Positions 16,365 to 24,930 of a DNA stretch of 47,114 nt are shown in pieces. Source of the DNA: Sphaerochaetaceae bacterium (GTDB lineage: Bacteria; Spirochaetota; Spirochaetia; Sphaerochaetales; Sphaerochaetaceae). The stretch lies in contig JAILPZ010000024.1 of the NCBI GenBank assembly GCA_024699225.1, positions 1 through 47,114 of the forward strand. Direction: 5' to 3'. Under the pieces are notes generated by a model. It was not told where the DNA came from. It saw only the letters and a list, made by a program, of their open reading frames with translations, and made no database searches. How positions within the stretch are numbered: position 1 is the stretch's first letter; every line of letters starts with the position of its first letter. Position numbers and translations under genes: made by a program.

Positions 16365-17957
16365 ATGATACTTTTCAAGAATGCAAATCTCATAGACGGC
16401 AGTGGTGAAAAACCATACGCTGCCCATGTTCTGGTAAATGGAAACACAATTGAGAGGATATTCAGAGAAAGTGACAGCCTTCCCGAAACAGACGAACCAG
16501 AAAAGACCATAGATCTCAAAGGCGCTGTACTCTGCCCGGGCTTTATAGACATGCACGCACACAGCGACCTTGAGATTCTCAGAAGACCTTCCATGCCCAT
16601 GAAGGTAAGACAGGGCATAACAACAGATGTAAGCGGAAACTGCGGTGTAGGAGTTTTTCCCAGACGAAAAACAGAAGGACCTCTCTTTCAGGACATACTT
16701 GGGCACTACAGGAACTGGGACTGGACAGACGCAGAGACCTACTTCAAAGAAGTTCACGGCGGTATGAACATGCTCATGCTCCAGAACCACGCCATGCTTA
16801 GAATAAGGGCCATAGAAGGAAATCCCAACAGAAAGGCGGATAAGAGGGAAGTTTTCCTTATGTGCTCATACCTTGAAAAGAGTCTTGACCAAGGTTGTAT
16901 AGGCATGTCCTCCGGACTTTACTATGCTCCCTGTCTTTTTGCAGACCACTATGAGATAACAGAGCTTCTTAAGATTGTTAAAAAGTTCAACGCAATATTT
17001 GCAGTTCACCACAGATGTGAGGGAAACGGGATTTCTGAGTCGGTTGAAGAAGTTCTTCAGTACCAGAGGGAAACAGGTGTACGTCTTGAAATTTCCCACC
17101 TTAAGGCTATAGGCAAAAACAATCAGAAGTATGTGGATGAGGTTCTTCAGAAAATCCACAGGTCCCGTGAAGAAGGTTTTGACACCCTCTTTGACCAGTA
17201 TCCCTACATATACGGAAGTACAAGCTTATTCAGCCTTCTCCCTCCTCAGTATCTGCGCCTGCCAAAGGACGAGCTTTCCCGGCTTCTTAAGGAAGCTTCG
17301 GAGAACAGCGAAAAAAGAGATGTAATAGCTAAAGAAATGCAGAACCCGGATAACTGGGACAGTGTTACTGAACTCTGCGGTTTTGAAAACATAAGGGCAA
17401 CAGTACTGGATTCATCTCCTGAATTCTGTTCTCTTACTCTCAGAGAATGTGCTGAAAAACTTCACACAGATGAGTACAGTGCCCTCTTTGCCATACTCTC
17501 AAGAGAAAAAGGTGCAGCACTCATGACAGATGTTACACAGGACGAAAAGGCTCTTGAGAAGATCATGACAGATCCTCTTATGTGTTTTGGAACAGATGCC
17601 CTTTTCATCAGCTCTGACGGGCGCGGAGAACATCCGAGAAGCGGAAATGCAACGGTGCACTATCTTACAAGGTACTGCCTTGATAAAAAGCTTTTCCCGC
17701 TCGAGGAAGCCATAAGAAAAATGACGGGAGAGACTGCAAGGCGTCTTGGACTTAAGGATCGCGGTCTTGTTAAGGAAGGTTATAAGGCAGATCTTGTTGT
17801 CTTTAACCCAGAGACCCTTAAAGACAATTCAAGTCCTGAAAATCCGTTTGCAGAAATATCAGGACTTGACTATGTGATGGTAAACGGCGTTTTAGCCGTA
17901 GATGAAGGAAAACTTACGGGAAGCCTCAGCGGAGAAATCCTCAGGGCCCGAAGATAA
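16365..17957 (+). CDS. N-acyl-D-amino-acid deacylase family amidohydrolase
   Basis: 530 residues, full length for D-aminoacylases. The metal-binding start GFIDMHAHSDLEI is seen at about residues 60-72, and the family signatures VRQGITTDVSGNCGVGVFP, GLYYAPCLFAD, AVHHRCEG and LEISHLKAIGKNN follow. Near the end SGNATVHYLTRYCLD, and GRGEHPRSGN preceding it, fit the second metal-site region. Such enzymes remove acyl groups from N-acyl-D-amino acids or related dipeptides (peptidoglycan and D-amino-acid salvage). It starts 5 bases after the Fic-like gene with a GGAGA that overlaps the end of that gene, so both are probably on one mRNA. Converges with rsfS after 2 bases. Confidence 0.88.
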   Translation: MILFKNANLIDGSGEKPYAAHVLVNGNTIERIFRESDSLPETDEPEKTIDLKGAVLCPGFIDMHAHSDLEILRRPSMPMKVRQGITTDVSGNCGVGVFPRRKTEGPLFQDILGHYRNWDWTDAETYFKEVHGGMNMLMLQNHAMLRIRAIEGNPNRKADKREVFLMCSYLEKSLDQGCIGMSSGLYYAPCLFADHYEITELLKIVKKFNAIFAVHHRCEGNGISESVEEVLQYQRETGVRLEISHLKAIGKNNQKYVDEVLQKIHRSREEGFDTLFDQYPYIYGSTSLFSLLPPQYLRLPKDELSRLLKEASENSEKRDVIAKEMQNPDNWDSVTELCGFENIRATVLDSSPEFCSLTLRECAEKLHTDEYSALFAILSREKGAALMTDVTQDEKALEKIMTDPLMCFGTDALFISSDGRGEHPRSGNATVHYLTRYCLDKKLFPLEEAIRKMTGETARRLGLKDRGLVKEGYKADLVVFNPETLKDNSSPENPFAEISGLDYVMVNGVLAVDEGKLTGSLSGEILRARR

Positions 17958-17959
17958 AA

Positions 17960-18298
17960 TCAGTTTCCCAGTTTCTGCCAGAGCTTTTCAAGAGAATAGA
18001 AATCCCTCATCTCCTGGCTCATAAGGTGAATTACTATATCACCGCAGTCTATAAGCTCCCAGCCGTCATCTCCAACAGCCTTGTGGCGGTTGTTTACGCT
18101 GAGGCCCAGGCTGTCCAGAACCTCCCATATTTCACGGGAAAGACCTCTGAGGTGACCGAGACTTGAGACTGTTGTTATTACAAAACAGTCAGTCCATGAG
18201 CAGTCTCCGCTTACGTCTATTACCTTTGTTTCTATGCCCTTATGATCTTCAAGGAAGGTCTTTATGGCTTCTGCTTTTTCACTTATTTCTTTTCTCAT
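17960..18298 (-). CDS. rsfS: Ribosomal silencing factor RsfS
   Basis: 112 residues, the normal size. RsfS binds L14 on the 50S subunit and blocks subunit joining when nutrients are low. Seen: VIDVSGDCSWTDCFVITT, then the H of NRHKAVGDDGWELIDCGDIVIHLM, the family core. Last gene of the rplU-to-rsfS cluster, an arrangement (nadD-yqeK-x-rsfS) widespread in bacteria. Shine-Dalgarno CGGAG before ATG 18298; gap of 13 bases to the lipoprotein gene upstream. Confidence 0.94.
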   Translation of the reverse strand: MRKEISEKAEAIKTFLEDHKGIETKVIDVSGDCSWTDCFVITTVSSLGHLRGLSREIWEVLDSLGLSVNNRHKAVGDDGWELIDCGDIVIHLMSQEMRDFYSLEKLWQKLGN

Positions 18299-18311
18299 TA
18301 AGAACTCCGTA

Positions 18312-18896
18312 TCAGCTTATAACCTGCAGCAGCCAGGACCTGAAATACTTGCGGGAAAAATCCAGATCATCAGGATTCAGGAACGACTGTGCATCAAAAT
18401 ATGCAACATCAGGCTGGCCCTGTACAACCGAAGAAAGGGCACTGAAGTCCGTGTTGCAAAGTGTGTTTATATTATTAAGTAACGCCTCGTTTTTCAACAG
18501 ATATGATTTCTCAACAAAGGTCTCTATTCTCTGCTGAGGTGTATGTGTCCCGCCGGCACTACTGCTGTCCAAAGCATCCAGAATCTCACGCAGTGCGGTA
18601 AGAACCTGGGGTGTTCCCAGCATAAAACCATCTGGATTAAGGCCTGAGAGGCTCCTCATGGCAGCAGGAATATTTGTCTCCCCGGTGCTCTCTGCATAGG
18701 AAGTTATAAGAACCATGGGGACGTTGATCTCATAAAGGGTATTCTTTTCCTGGCTGTAGATTACCATAAGTGCAGAATCTCCGAAGTAGCCGTAGTAGAC
18801 CACGTCCTTCTTTCCCCCGCAGGAAACAAGAGTCAAAATGAGAAGAAAAGCAACTGCAAATGAGACACAGATTTTGTTTAAAACTTTTCTTTTCAC
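18312..18896 (-). CDS. Lipoprotein of unknown function in the yqeK-rsfS interval (LCP-like position)
   Basis: 194 residues with a lipoprotein signal: basic start, hydrophobic core and lipobox LVSC with C26. In many bacteria this slot between yqeK and rsfS holds a LytR-CpsA-Psr (LCP) cell-wall ligase. The visible order here (DSALMVIYSQEKNTLYEINVP, then GLNPDGFMLGTPQVLTALRE) is faintly like the start of an LCP domain, but the protein is short and I do not see the arginines and aspartates of an active LCP enzyme. The start is GTG 18896, overlapping the yqeK stop (GTGA), with Shine-Dalgarno AGGAG. Function not assigned. Confidence 0.6.
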   Translation of the reverse strand: MKRKVLNKICVSFAVAFLLILTLVSCGGKKDVVYYGYFGDSALMVIYSQEKNTLYEINVPMVLITSYAESTGETNIPAAMRSLSGLNPDGFMLGTPQVLTALREILDALDSSSAGGTHTPQQRIETFVEKSYLLKNEALLNNINTLCNTDFSALSSVVQGQPDVAYFDAQSFLNPDDLDFSRKYFRSWLLQVIS

Positions 18897-19516
18897 TCAC
18901 CGCTCCTGATTCTGTTTTCAAGGTCCTCTTTAAGGGCCACAGAATTCTCTGATGCATCATGATAGCCCTTTCTCTTCCAGTGCTCCATCATATCACACAG
19001 AATAGCATATGCGCACCGTGCAATACTATCCTCTGAGAGGTACCTCTTTCTGTCCTCATCCGTCAGAAATCTGCGCCCGGGCTCAATAAAATCAGCTATA
19101 AACAGGGCCAGCGACAACTGATCCATCCCTGCAGCGCCCGTTGTATGCTCGCACACAGCCCTGTACCAGGAAGCAGGATAGTCTCCGCACAGAGAGCGTG
19201 CCATATGAGCAGAGACAAGGCCATGCACCAGAACGGGAGAAAGCCTCTCGACCTGAGAAATCTCAAGGCCCCTGCTATCGCAATACTCAAGAAGACCCTT
19301 ATCGCCCTTTTCACGGGCAATGTCGTGGCAAAGGCCACAGAATTCTCCTGCGCTGAAACCGTTCCATGTTTTTACATAATTGTTGCAGTTATAGTGAAGC
19401 AGTACTTTTTCAGTGGTCTCTGCCACACCAAGAGAATGTAAATAGCGCTTCTCAGAAAGGTTATCCCTGAGATATGCCTTAAAATCATCAACTGTAGAGA
19501 TTATGTTTTCTGACAT
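18893..19516 (-). CDS. yqeK: YqeK-type HD-domain hydrolase (Ap4A hydrolase family)
   Basis: 207 residues from ATG 19516. HD-domain metal ligands are seen in the early histidine of KRYLHSLGVAE, in H64-D65 of GLCHDIAREK, and in the later VHGLVSAHMA and CEHTTG segments. The IADFIEPGRRF motif is characteristic of YqeK, which cleaves Ap4A symmetrically. The start has Shine-Dalgarno GGAGGG; an extension to 19549 is less likely. The gene overlaps nadD by 29 bases and the lipoprotein gene by 4, so translation through the cluster is tightly linked. Confidence 0.9.
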   Translation of the reverse strand: MSENIISTVDDFKAYLRDNLSEKRYLHSLGVAETTEKVLLHYNCNNYVKTWNGFSAGEFCGLCHDIAREKGDKGLLEYCDSRGLEISQVERLSPVLVHGLVSAHMARSLCGDYPASWYRAVCEHTTGAAGMDQLSLALFIADFIEPGRRFLTDEDRKRYLSEDSIARCAYAILCDMMEHWKRKGYHDASENSVALKEDLENRIRSGE

Positions 19517-20096
19517 ATTCAAGAACCCTCCGTGACAGGAAAGCTTCATTTTCCCTGAGATTTTCCCTTATATCCGTAGCGCTTTCAGGTGAAACGGACG
19601 CAGGTTCAAGACGAAAAACCTTTGCATCTGAAGGAAGTGTACTCCACAGTGCTCCGTCCGGATTTCTTCTGCAGATGAGAAACTCAACCAAATCCTTTAA
19701 GTCGCTGTATCTGTACCACTGATCCAGTTTTGTAACGTGGTCGTCTCCCATAACAAGACCCAGCCTTCCTTCAAGTCCTTCCTTAGCCCTTATCTCCATG
19801 ACAGTATCATAGGTGTAGGATATTCCGCCGCGCTTTATCTCCATATCTGAAACAACTATCTCAGCTTCAGAATCCTCGGGATAAAGATCCTTATAATCCT
19901 CCAGGGCCAGCCTTATCATTTCAAGGCGGTCCGCATCTGAAGCTGCAGGTCCTGCAGTTCTTTTGAAGTTACTCTGTTTTGCCGGGACTATTATGAACTT
20001 TTTATAGTCAGAGAGTGAGACTGCACAATGCAGCAGAAACAGATGCCCGAGGTGTATGGGGTCAAAGCTTCCGCCAAGCATGGCTGTCTTATTCAT
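19488..20096 (-). CDS. nadD: Nicotinate-nucleotide adenylyltransferase
   Basis: Makes deamido-NAD from NaMN and ATP. 202 residues from ATG 20096. GGSFDPIHLGH at residues 8-18 is the nucleotidyltransferase (T/H)xGH site; SYTYDTV and the C-terminal SATDIRENLREN (the ISSTxIR equivalent) complete the pattern. ATG 20096 lies 7 bases after AAGGAG; the GTG at 20102 is an alternative. Overlaps the end of obg by 8 bases. Confidence 0.94.
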   Translation of the reverse strand: MNKTAMLGGSFDPIHLGHLFLLHCAVSLSDYKKFIIVPAKQSNFKRTAGPAASDADRLEMIRLALEDYKDLYPEDSEAEIVVSDMEIKRGGISYTYDTVMEIRAKEGLEGRLGLVMGDDHVTKLDQWYRYSDLKDLVEFLICRRNPDGALWSTLPSDAKVFRLEPASVSPESATDIRENLRENEAFLSRRVLEYVRKHNLYS

Positions 20097-21168
20097 CTTC
20101 ACTCTCCTTGCTGTAGGGTTCCTCAGGATAGTAGGCGTTCATATCAGGTTTTACTGTAAACTCTGAAATATCTTCCTCGTGTCCGCCTGTTCTGAGCACA
20201 GCCTCAAAGAAGGCCTGCTTTACAGGTTCGACAGTACTGTCATCCAGAACAGTTATGCCAAAGCACTTCTTATCCGGAAATTTCTTTTCAAGTTCCCTGA
20301 AATTCTCCTGGGCGCCTTCCTCGTCCATCTTTGTTCCTATTATAATCTCTTCCTTCTCAAGAAGAGCGGGAGAATAGTTTCCAAGTTCTGCCCTAAGCTG
20401 GTCATATCTGTCAAGAAAACCATCCTCTGAGCAGTCAATTAGATAGGCAAGGCATCCTGTTCTTGAAATGTGCTTTAAGAACTTAAAGCCCATTCCGGCT
20501 CCCTGACTTGCACCTTCAATTATTCCGGGAATATCGGCTATCACTATATCACGGTCCCTGTACTTGAGCATTCCAAGCTGTGGAATCTGTGTTGTAAAGG
20601 GATAGGCGCCTACCTTGCTTCCGGCATTTGTAAGGCTGTTTATCAGAGAGCTCTTGCCTGCATTCGGAAAACCGACCAGGCCTATATCTGCTATAACAAG
20701 CAGTTCAAGACCGACACGCATGGAAACACCCGGTTCACCCGGCTGTGCAAATCTTGGAGTCTGTCTTGTTGAAGTCTTAAAATGATAGTTTCCAAGGCCG
20801 CCTCTTCCGCCCTTTAAAAAGACAAAGCGGTCAACCCCGGTAAGATCCTTTATAATCTCTCCGGTGTCTGCGTCCTTGAGTACAGTTCCGGGAGGAACAG
20901 GTATTTCCATGTCCTCACCGTTTCTTCCATAGCAGCGTGCACCGCTGCCGTTCTTTCCGTTTTCTGCGCGGAAAGTTCTGATTATCTTCAGATGAGCAAG
21001 GGTTCTGAGGTTGTCTTTTACAACAAAAACAAGATCTCCACCCTTTCCGCCGTCTCCGCCGTCGGGGCCTCCCTTTGCTACAAATTTTTCTCTTCTGAAG
21101 GAAATACAGCCATTGCCCCCGTTTCCGGAGGCAATGTCAATATAGGTTTCATCTGAAAAACCGAACAT
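20089..21168 (-). CDS. obg: GTPase Obg/CgtA
   Basis: 359 residues. The glycine-rich Obg fold occupies about residues 1-158 (ASGNGGNGCISFRREKFVAK, GGDGGKGGDL), followed by the GTPase domain with P-loop GFPNAGKSS, the switch region ADIPGIIEGASQGAGMGFKF and the NKxD-equivalent GTKMD. The C-terminus is short and acidic without a full OCT domain. Obg acts in 50S assembly and stress control. Third gene after rplU and rpmA; it lacks a clear Shine-Dalgarno (15-base gap after rpmA). Confidence 0.96.
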   Translation of the reverse strand: MFGFSDETYIDIASGNGGNGCISFRREKFVAKGGPDGGDGGKGGDLVFVVKDNLRTLAHLKIIRTFRAENGKNGSGARCYGRNGEDMEIPVPPGTVLKDADTGEIIKDLTGVDRFVFLKGGRGGLGNYHFKTSTRQTPRFAQPGEPGVSMRVGLELLVIADIGLVGFPNAGKSSLINSLTNAGSKVGAYPFTTQIPQLGMLKYRDRDIVIADIPGIIEGASQGAGMGFKFLKHISRTGCLAYLIDCSEDGFLDRYDQLRAELGNYSPALLEKEEIIIGTKMDEEGAQENFRELEKKFPDKKCFGITVLDDSTVEPVKQAFFEAVLRTGGHEEDISEFTVKPDMNAYYPEEPYSKESEDE

Positions 21169-21183
21169 AGATTATGGTTTTGC

Positions 21184-21438
21184 TTACTCAGCTGCTACGA
21201 TAGAAACGTAGTTGCGGTTGTTTCTTGTGTAGAAATTAACCTTTCCGGCTGCCTTGGCAAAGAGTGTGTAGTCTGAACCGAGTCCGACATTCTCACCCGG
21301 GTGAATCTTTGTACCATGCTGGCGCATGATAATCTCACCGGCCTTTACAACCTGTCCGCCGTAACGCTTTACGCCTAAACGCTGCGCATTAGAGTCTCTT
21401 CCGTTCTTTGATGAACCGCCACCTTTATGATGAGCCAT
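21184..21438 (-). CDS. rpmA: Ribosomal protein L27
   Basis: 84 residues starting [20 protein letters not shown], the mature form of L27. There is no N-terminal extension needing cleavage, which agrees with the absence of a Prp protease gene between rplU and rpmA (only 11 bases separate them). Strong Shine-Dalgarno AAGGAGG. L27's N-terminus reaches the peptidyl-transferase centre. Confidence 0.97.
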   Translation of the reverse strand: MAHHKGGGSSKNGRDSNAQRLGVKRYGGQVVKAGEIIMRQHGTKIHPGENVGLGSDYTLFAKAAGKVNFYTRNNRNYVSIVAAE

Positions 21439-21449
21439 TGATTGCCTCC

Positions 21450-21761
21450 TTAAGCGTTAATGCTGTCGATCTTGAGAACTGAATACTGCTGTCTGTGACC
21501 CTGAGTCCTGCGGTATCCCTTTCTTCTACGGAATTTGTAGACACGCACCTTTTCATCCTTAAAGTTGGACTGGAGGGTTGCTACAACACTTGCGCCCTTA
21601 ACATAAGGGGCACCAAACTTAGCTTTCTTCTCGTCTACTACAGCAAGAACTGATTCATAAGTAACCTGCTGGCCAACTTCAGCCTTTACCAGGTCAACCT
21701 GAACTTCTTTTCCAACTTCAGCCTTGTACTGCTTTCCGAGAATTTCTACGAGTGCGTACAT
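21450..21761 (-). CDS. rplU: Ribosomal protein L21
   Basis: 103 residues; begins [20 protein letters not shown] and ends in the basic [21 protein letters not shown] segment typical of L21, which binds 23S rRNA. First gene of the rplU-rpmA-obg-nadD-yqeK-lipoprotein-rsfS cluster. Shine-Dalgarno AAGGA upstream of ATG 21761; its own promoter lies at 21794-21822. Confidence 0.97.
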   Translation of the reverse strand: MYALVEILGKQYKAEVGKEVQVDLVKAEVGQQVTYESVLAVVDEKKAKFGAPYVKGASVVATLQSNFKDEKVRVYKFRRRKGYRRTQGHRQQYSVLKIDSINA

Positions 21762-21793
21762 TTAACACATCCTTAATTGAAATTTACCTGTCT

Positions 21794-21822
21794 TTTATAG
21801 AAAAAATAATGTCAAACTTCAA
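21794..21822 (-). promoter_or_regulatory. Promoter of the rplU cluster
   Basis: On the minus strand TTGAAG (21822-21817), 17 bases, TATAAA (21799-21794). The predicted start near 21787 leaves a leader of about 26 bases, too short for an L21 autoregulatory structure. Confidence 0.55.
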
Positions 21823-21857
21823 GCATTTACGCCATTAATTTAAAGAAAATAACACTT

Positions 21858-21886
21858 TTTAACTACCTATCGTTAGGTAGTATAAT
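21858..21886 (+). promoter_or_regulatory. Promoter of the TetR gene with an embedded 20-bp operator
   Basis: TTTAAC (21858-21863), 17 bases, TATAAT (21881-21886). The palindrome ACTACCTATCGTTAGGTAGT (21862-21881; 8-bp arms, TCGT centre) fills the spacer exactly. A TetR dimer bound there would block RNA polymerase, so the gene is predicted to repress itself. Confidence 0.75.
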
Positions 21887-21920
21887 TGACTTACAAAGTA
21901 TCAAATAATAAGATAAGGAC

Positions 21921-22454
21921 ATGGATACAAAGCAGAAAATACTGGACGCCTATTTAAATCTCGGCCAGAGCACCGGTTTTATGAACATTTCCCTGTCTCA
22001 GATTGCAGAGTCTGTGGGCATAAGAAAAGCTTCTCTTTTCAGCCACTTTAAAGACAAGAAAGAGATAGAAACAACTGCCATTGAGAGCTGCAGAAAGGCC
22101 CTGGGGGAGGCTCAGCTTAACATAGACTTTAAGGCAAAAGACAGGGAGAGTCTGTTTGTTAATCTGATTAACAGCTTCATAGATGTCTTTTCAGAGTTTC
22201 CTGTAAGTGCCCTTCTCTCGTATGCAGAGCAGATGAGAAGTACAGACTCCGCGGCTCTGAGTATTTCAAAAGATATAGACAAGATTATTACAAGCCGTCT
22301 TCTTGTAGCTTTGGACTACTGTGTCCAGCGCTCATGGACACAGACAGACAACACGGACGCGCTTGCACAGATCCTCTGCCCCGCCGTAAGAGACATGATC
22401 AGCGGTTTTACGGACGAGGAGGATCTGACGGATAATATTCTCAGTCTTCTCTGA
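21921..22454 (+). CDS. TetR family transcriptional regulator
   Basis: 177 residues. The N-terminal TetR DNA-binding domain is clear: MDTKQKILDAYLNL, then the helix-turn-helix ISLSQIAESVGIRKASLFSH and FKDKKEIETTAIES. The C-terminal ligand domain is not close to any family I recognise. The gene is divergent from rplU and converges with argS after 3 bases, so no transporter or enzyme gene is obviously its target; the only full operator I see is its own. AAGGA lies unusually close to ATG 21921, so translation may be weak, which suits a low-level repressor. Confidence 0.88.
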   Translation: MDTKQKILDAYLNLGQSTGFMNISLSQIAESVGIRKASLFSHFKDKKEIETTAIESCRKALGEAQLNIDFKAKDRESLFVNLINSFIDVFSEFPVSALLSYAEQMRSTDSAALSISKDIDKIITSRLLVALDYCVQRSWTQTDNTDALAQILCPAVRDMISGFTDEEDLTDNILSLL

Positions 22455-22457
22455 AAA

Positions 22458-24212
22458 TTACATTTTCTCAAGAAACGGTATGCCTATTAAGGCCATAGCG
22501 TTCTTAAGGGAAGTCAGAACAACCTTGCAAAGCTGGATTCTTGCAACTGAAAGAGCCTTGTTCTCAGGGTCCAGAACCTGATTGTCATGGTACCAGTGGC
22601 TGAAGACCTTACACAAATCGTAGACAAATGAGCAGAGAACAGACGGGTCGTATGTTGAAGCTGCCTTTGCAACAAGGTCCGGCAGAGAACCGCAGAGTTT
22701 GAACATCTCACGCTCATCATCATTTGAAAGAAGAGCCGGATCAAAGGCAACACCGCTGTAAGAGGCAGAAGAAGCCTCATAGTTTCTCAGTATTGAAGAA
22801 ATACGTGCGCCCATATACTGAATGTACGGCCCTGTGTTTCCGTTAAATGAAAGACTTTCTTTTGGATTGAAAGTTACATCCTTAAGCGGGTCGAACTGTA
22901 GCATGTAGTAGTTTAAGGCTCCGAGGGCTATATCATGGGCAGTCTGATCCGGATTCTCAAGCTCTCCGTCCCTGCCCTTTTCGGAAATCTCCTCGCGTGC
23001 CATGGAAGTAAGCTGAAGCAGAAGATCATCTGCATCTACAACAGTTCCCTCACGGCTTTTCATCTTGCCTTCCGGGAGGAAGACCATTCCGTAGCTTAAG
23101 TGGTGCAGGTCCTTAGCCCACGGCATGCCGAGCTTATCAAGAACATGGAAGAGAACCTTGAAGTGGTACTGCTGCTCGCTGGCTACTACGTATACAAGAG
23201 AATCAAACGGCCAGTCCTCATGACGGTTTATGGCTGTTCCGATATCCTGTGTAATATAAATTGAAGTTCCGTCCTTTCTGAGAAGAATCTTCTTATCAAG
23301 ACCAATATCAGAGTTATCTATATAGATGGCTCCGTCTTCCTGCTTCTGGAATATTCCCCTCTCAAGACCTTCAAGAACCTTGTCCTTTCCAAGCTTGTAT
23401 GTATCACTTTCGTAGTAGTACTTGTCAAATGAAATACCTGTGTTCCTGTAAGTCTCAGAAATACCGTCAATGGTCCACCTGTTCATGAGTTTCCACAGAG
23501 CCAGTGTCTCCTCATCTCCCTGCTCCCATTTAACAAGCATTTCCTGAGCCTGGTCTTCAGCACTCGGGTCTTCCTTGGCCCAAGCATTAAAGCGCACATA
23601 CCAGGAACCTACAAAATGGTCTCCCTTAATACCTGTGCTCTCAGGTGTTTCACCGTTTCCGAACTTTTTGTAGGCAAGCATGGACTTGCAGATATGAACA
23701 CCGCGGTTGTTAATAAGATTTACCTTCATAACGGTAGCACCGGCTGCCTTTAGGATAGAGCTGACACCGTTGCCCAGACAGTCATTTCTTACGTGTCCGA
23801 GATGCAGGGGCTTGTTTGTATTGGGGCAGCTGAACTCAACCATAACCTTCTTTCCGTCAAGAAGCTTTGAAGAGCCAAAGGCAGAGCCTTCCTTTTCAAC
23901 CTGAGAACAGAGCTTTTCTATAAGAGATGCCATGTCTATGCGAACATTCATATATGGTCCTGCTGCAAAAGCCTGACCCTCGGGCTTATCAGAAAGGCTG
24001 TTTATATCCTCGGTAAGGGTTTTTGCAAGTTCAACGGGAGAAGTTCCAAAAGACTTGGCAAAGACAAACAGAGGGAATGCAAGGTCTCCCATTTCTCTTT
24101 TGGGCGGAACCTGGACTACTACCTGAGCAAGAGTTCCTTCCTTACCTGCATTTTTAAACATTAATTCAAGTCTGGACTGTACCAGATCTTTCCACTGCTG
24201 TTTATCTATCAT
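22458..24212 (-). CDS. argS: Arginine-tRNA ligase
   Basis: Charges tRNA-Arg. 584 residues, normal length. Class I signature HLGH at 137-140 in NTNKPLHLGHVRND; the KMSKS-loop counterpart is GKMKSREG. The Arg-specific N-terminal domain (GDLAFPLF) and the C-terminal anticodon-binding domain (YDPSVLCSFVYDLCKVFSHW) are both present. Last of mtaB-birA-argS, one base after birA, with Shine-Dalgarno GAGAGG at the end of birA. Confidence 0.96.
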   Translation of the reverse strand: MIDKQQWKDLVQSRLELMFKNAGKEGTLAQVVVQVPPKREMGDLAFPLFVFAKSFGTSPVELAKTLTEDINSLSDKPEGQAFAAGPYMNVRIDMASLIEKLCSQVEKEGSAFGSSKLLDGKKVMVEFSCPNTNKPLHLGHVRNDCLGNGVSSILKAAGATVMKVNLINNRGVHICKSMLAYKKFGNGETPESTGIKGDHFVGSWYVRFNAWAKEDPSAEDQAQEMLVKWEQGDEETLALWKLMNRWTIDGISETYRNTGISFDKYYYESDTYKLGKDKVLEGLERGIFQKQEDGAIYIDNSDIGLDKKILLRKDGTSIYITQDIGTAINRHEDWPFDSLVYVVASEQQYHFKVLFHVLDKLGMPWAKDLHHLSYGMVFLPEGKMKSREGTVVDADDLLLQLTSMAREEISEKGRDGELENPDQTAHDIALGALNYYMLQFDPLKDVTFNPKESLSFNGNTGPYIQYMGARISSILRNYEASSASYSGVAFDPALLSNDDEREMFKLCGSLPDLVAKAASTYDPSVLCSFVYDLCKVFSHWYHDNQVLDPENKALSVARIQLCKVVLTSLKNAMALIGIPFLEKM

Positions 24213-24213
24213 G

Positions 24214-24930
24214 TCAAACCTCTCTGATGCTTACTTCACCCGTAGTCAGGACAAGCTCCTGACCGTCTTTCTCAATTATATGAAGAGCGCAGTTATTGTC
24301 AATTTTGCTCACTGTGCCGCTTGCCGTAACTTTTCCGGCCTGAATAACGTTAACTTTCTTACCTGTAAGAATGCTGTACTTCTGATACTCTGAAAGCCAT
24401 GAAGAATCCTCTTCCGAGCAGAGGGAAACAAGGTTTTTGACAACCTCATTTACAACATCAATGGGGTCACTGTCCGTCTTGTCCGCAGCCGGATACAAAC
24501 TTATGGCAGTATTCTGAAGCTCTGCAGGAAAATCCTTCTGAGCAGTGCAGAAATTTATTCCTATTCCCATAACCACATGACCTTTGTAGGATTCAGCGAG
24601 AATTCCGCAAACCTTTTTCCCTTTATAGTAAAGGTCGTTTACCCACTTAATCTGGCACTCTCTGTCGGTGCAGTACTCAACAGCACGTCTTACTGCAACT
24701 GCAGCCTTGGCTGTAACTGTCATGCTCTCATCTGAAGGCAAAAGCATGGAAAAATAGATTCCTCCCCTTGGAGAAGAGAATGAGCGGCCAAGTCTGCCGC
24801 GGCCCTCGCTCTGAGACCAGGCTACAACAACAGTTCCGTCAGGAGCACCTTTGTCGCACATTTCCTTAAGAACCTTGTTTGTTGAATCAACTTCGTCAAA
24901 ATAGTTTATGTTAATGTTAAAATCTGCCAT
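24214..24930 (-). CDS. birA: Biotin-[acetyl-CoA-carboxylase] ligase, enzyme-only form
   Basis: 238 residues. Joins biotin to carboxyl-carrier proteins. The catalytic domain is seen: DEVDSTNKVLKEM, the biotinyl-AMP loop GRGRLGRSFSSPRGGIYFS (about 44-62), IKWVNDLYYKGKKVCGIL and GIGINF. There is no N-terminal helix-turn-helix, so it should not repress biotin genes. No biotin synthesis genes are in the window. ATG 24930 abuts the mtaB stop; Shine-Dalgarno GGAG lies in the mtaB end. Confidence 0.93.
   Translation of the reverse strand: MADFNININYFDEVDSTNKVLKEMCDKGAPDGTVVVAWSQSEGRGRLGRSFSSPRGGIYFSMLLPSDESMTVTAKAAVAVRRAVEYCTDRECQIKWVNDLYYKGKKVCGILAESYKGHVVMGIGINFCTAQKDFPAELQNTAISLYPAADKTDSDPIDVVNEVVKNLVSLCSEEDSSWLSEYQKYSILTGKKVNVIQAGKVTASGTVSKIDNNCALHIIEKDGQELVLTTGEVSIREV

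Noticed and set aside
16119-16790. 223-codon open frame on the minus strand across the Fic-like and deacylase genes
   Set aside because: Antisense to two real genes and spanning their boundary; composition is that of a shadow frame.
21438-21450. Missing gene between rplU and rpmA (Prp protease)
   Set aside because: Only 11 bases separate the two genes, and L27 has no N-terminal extension, so absence of Prp is expected outside Firmicutes and related groups.
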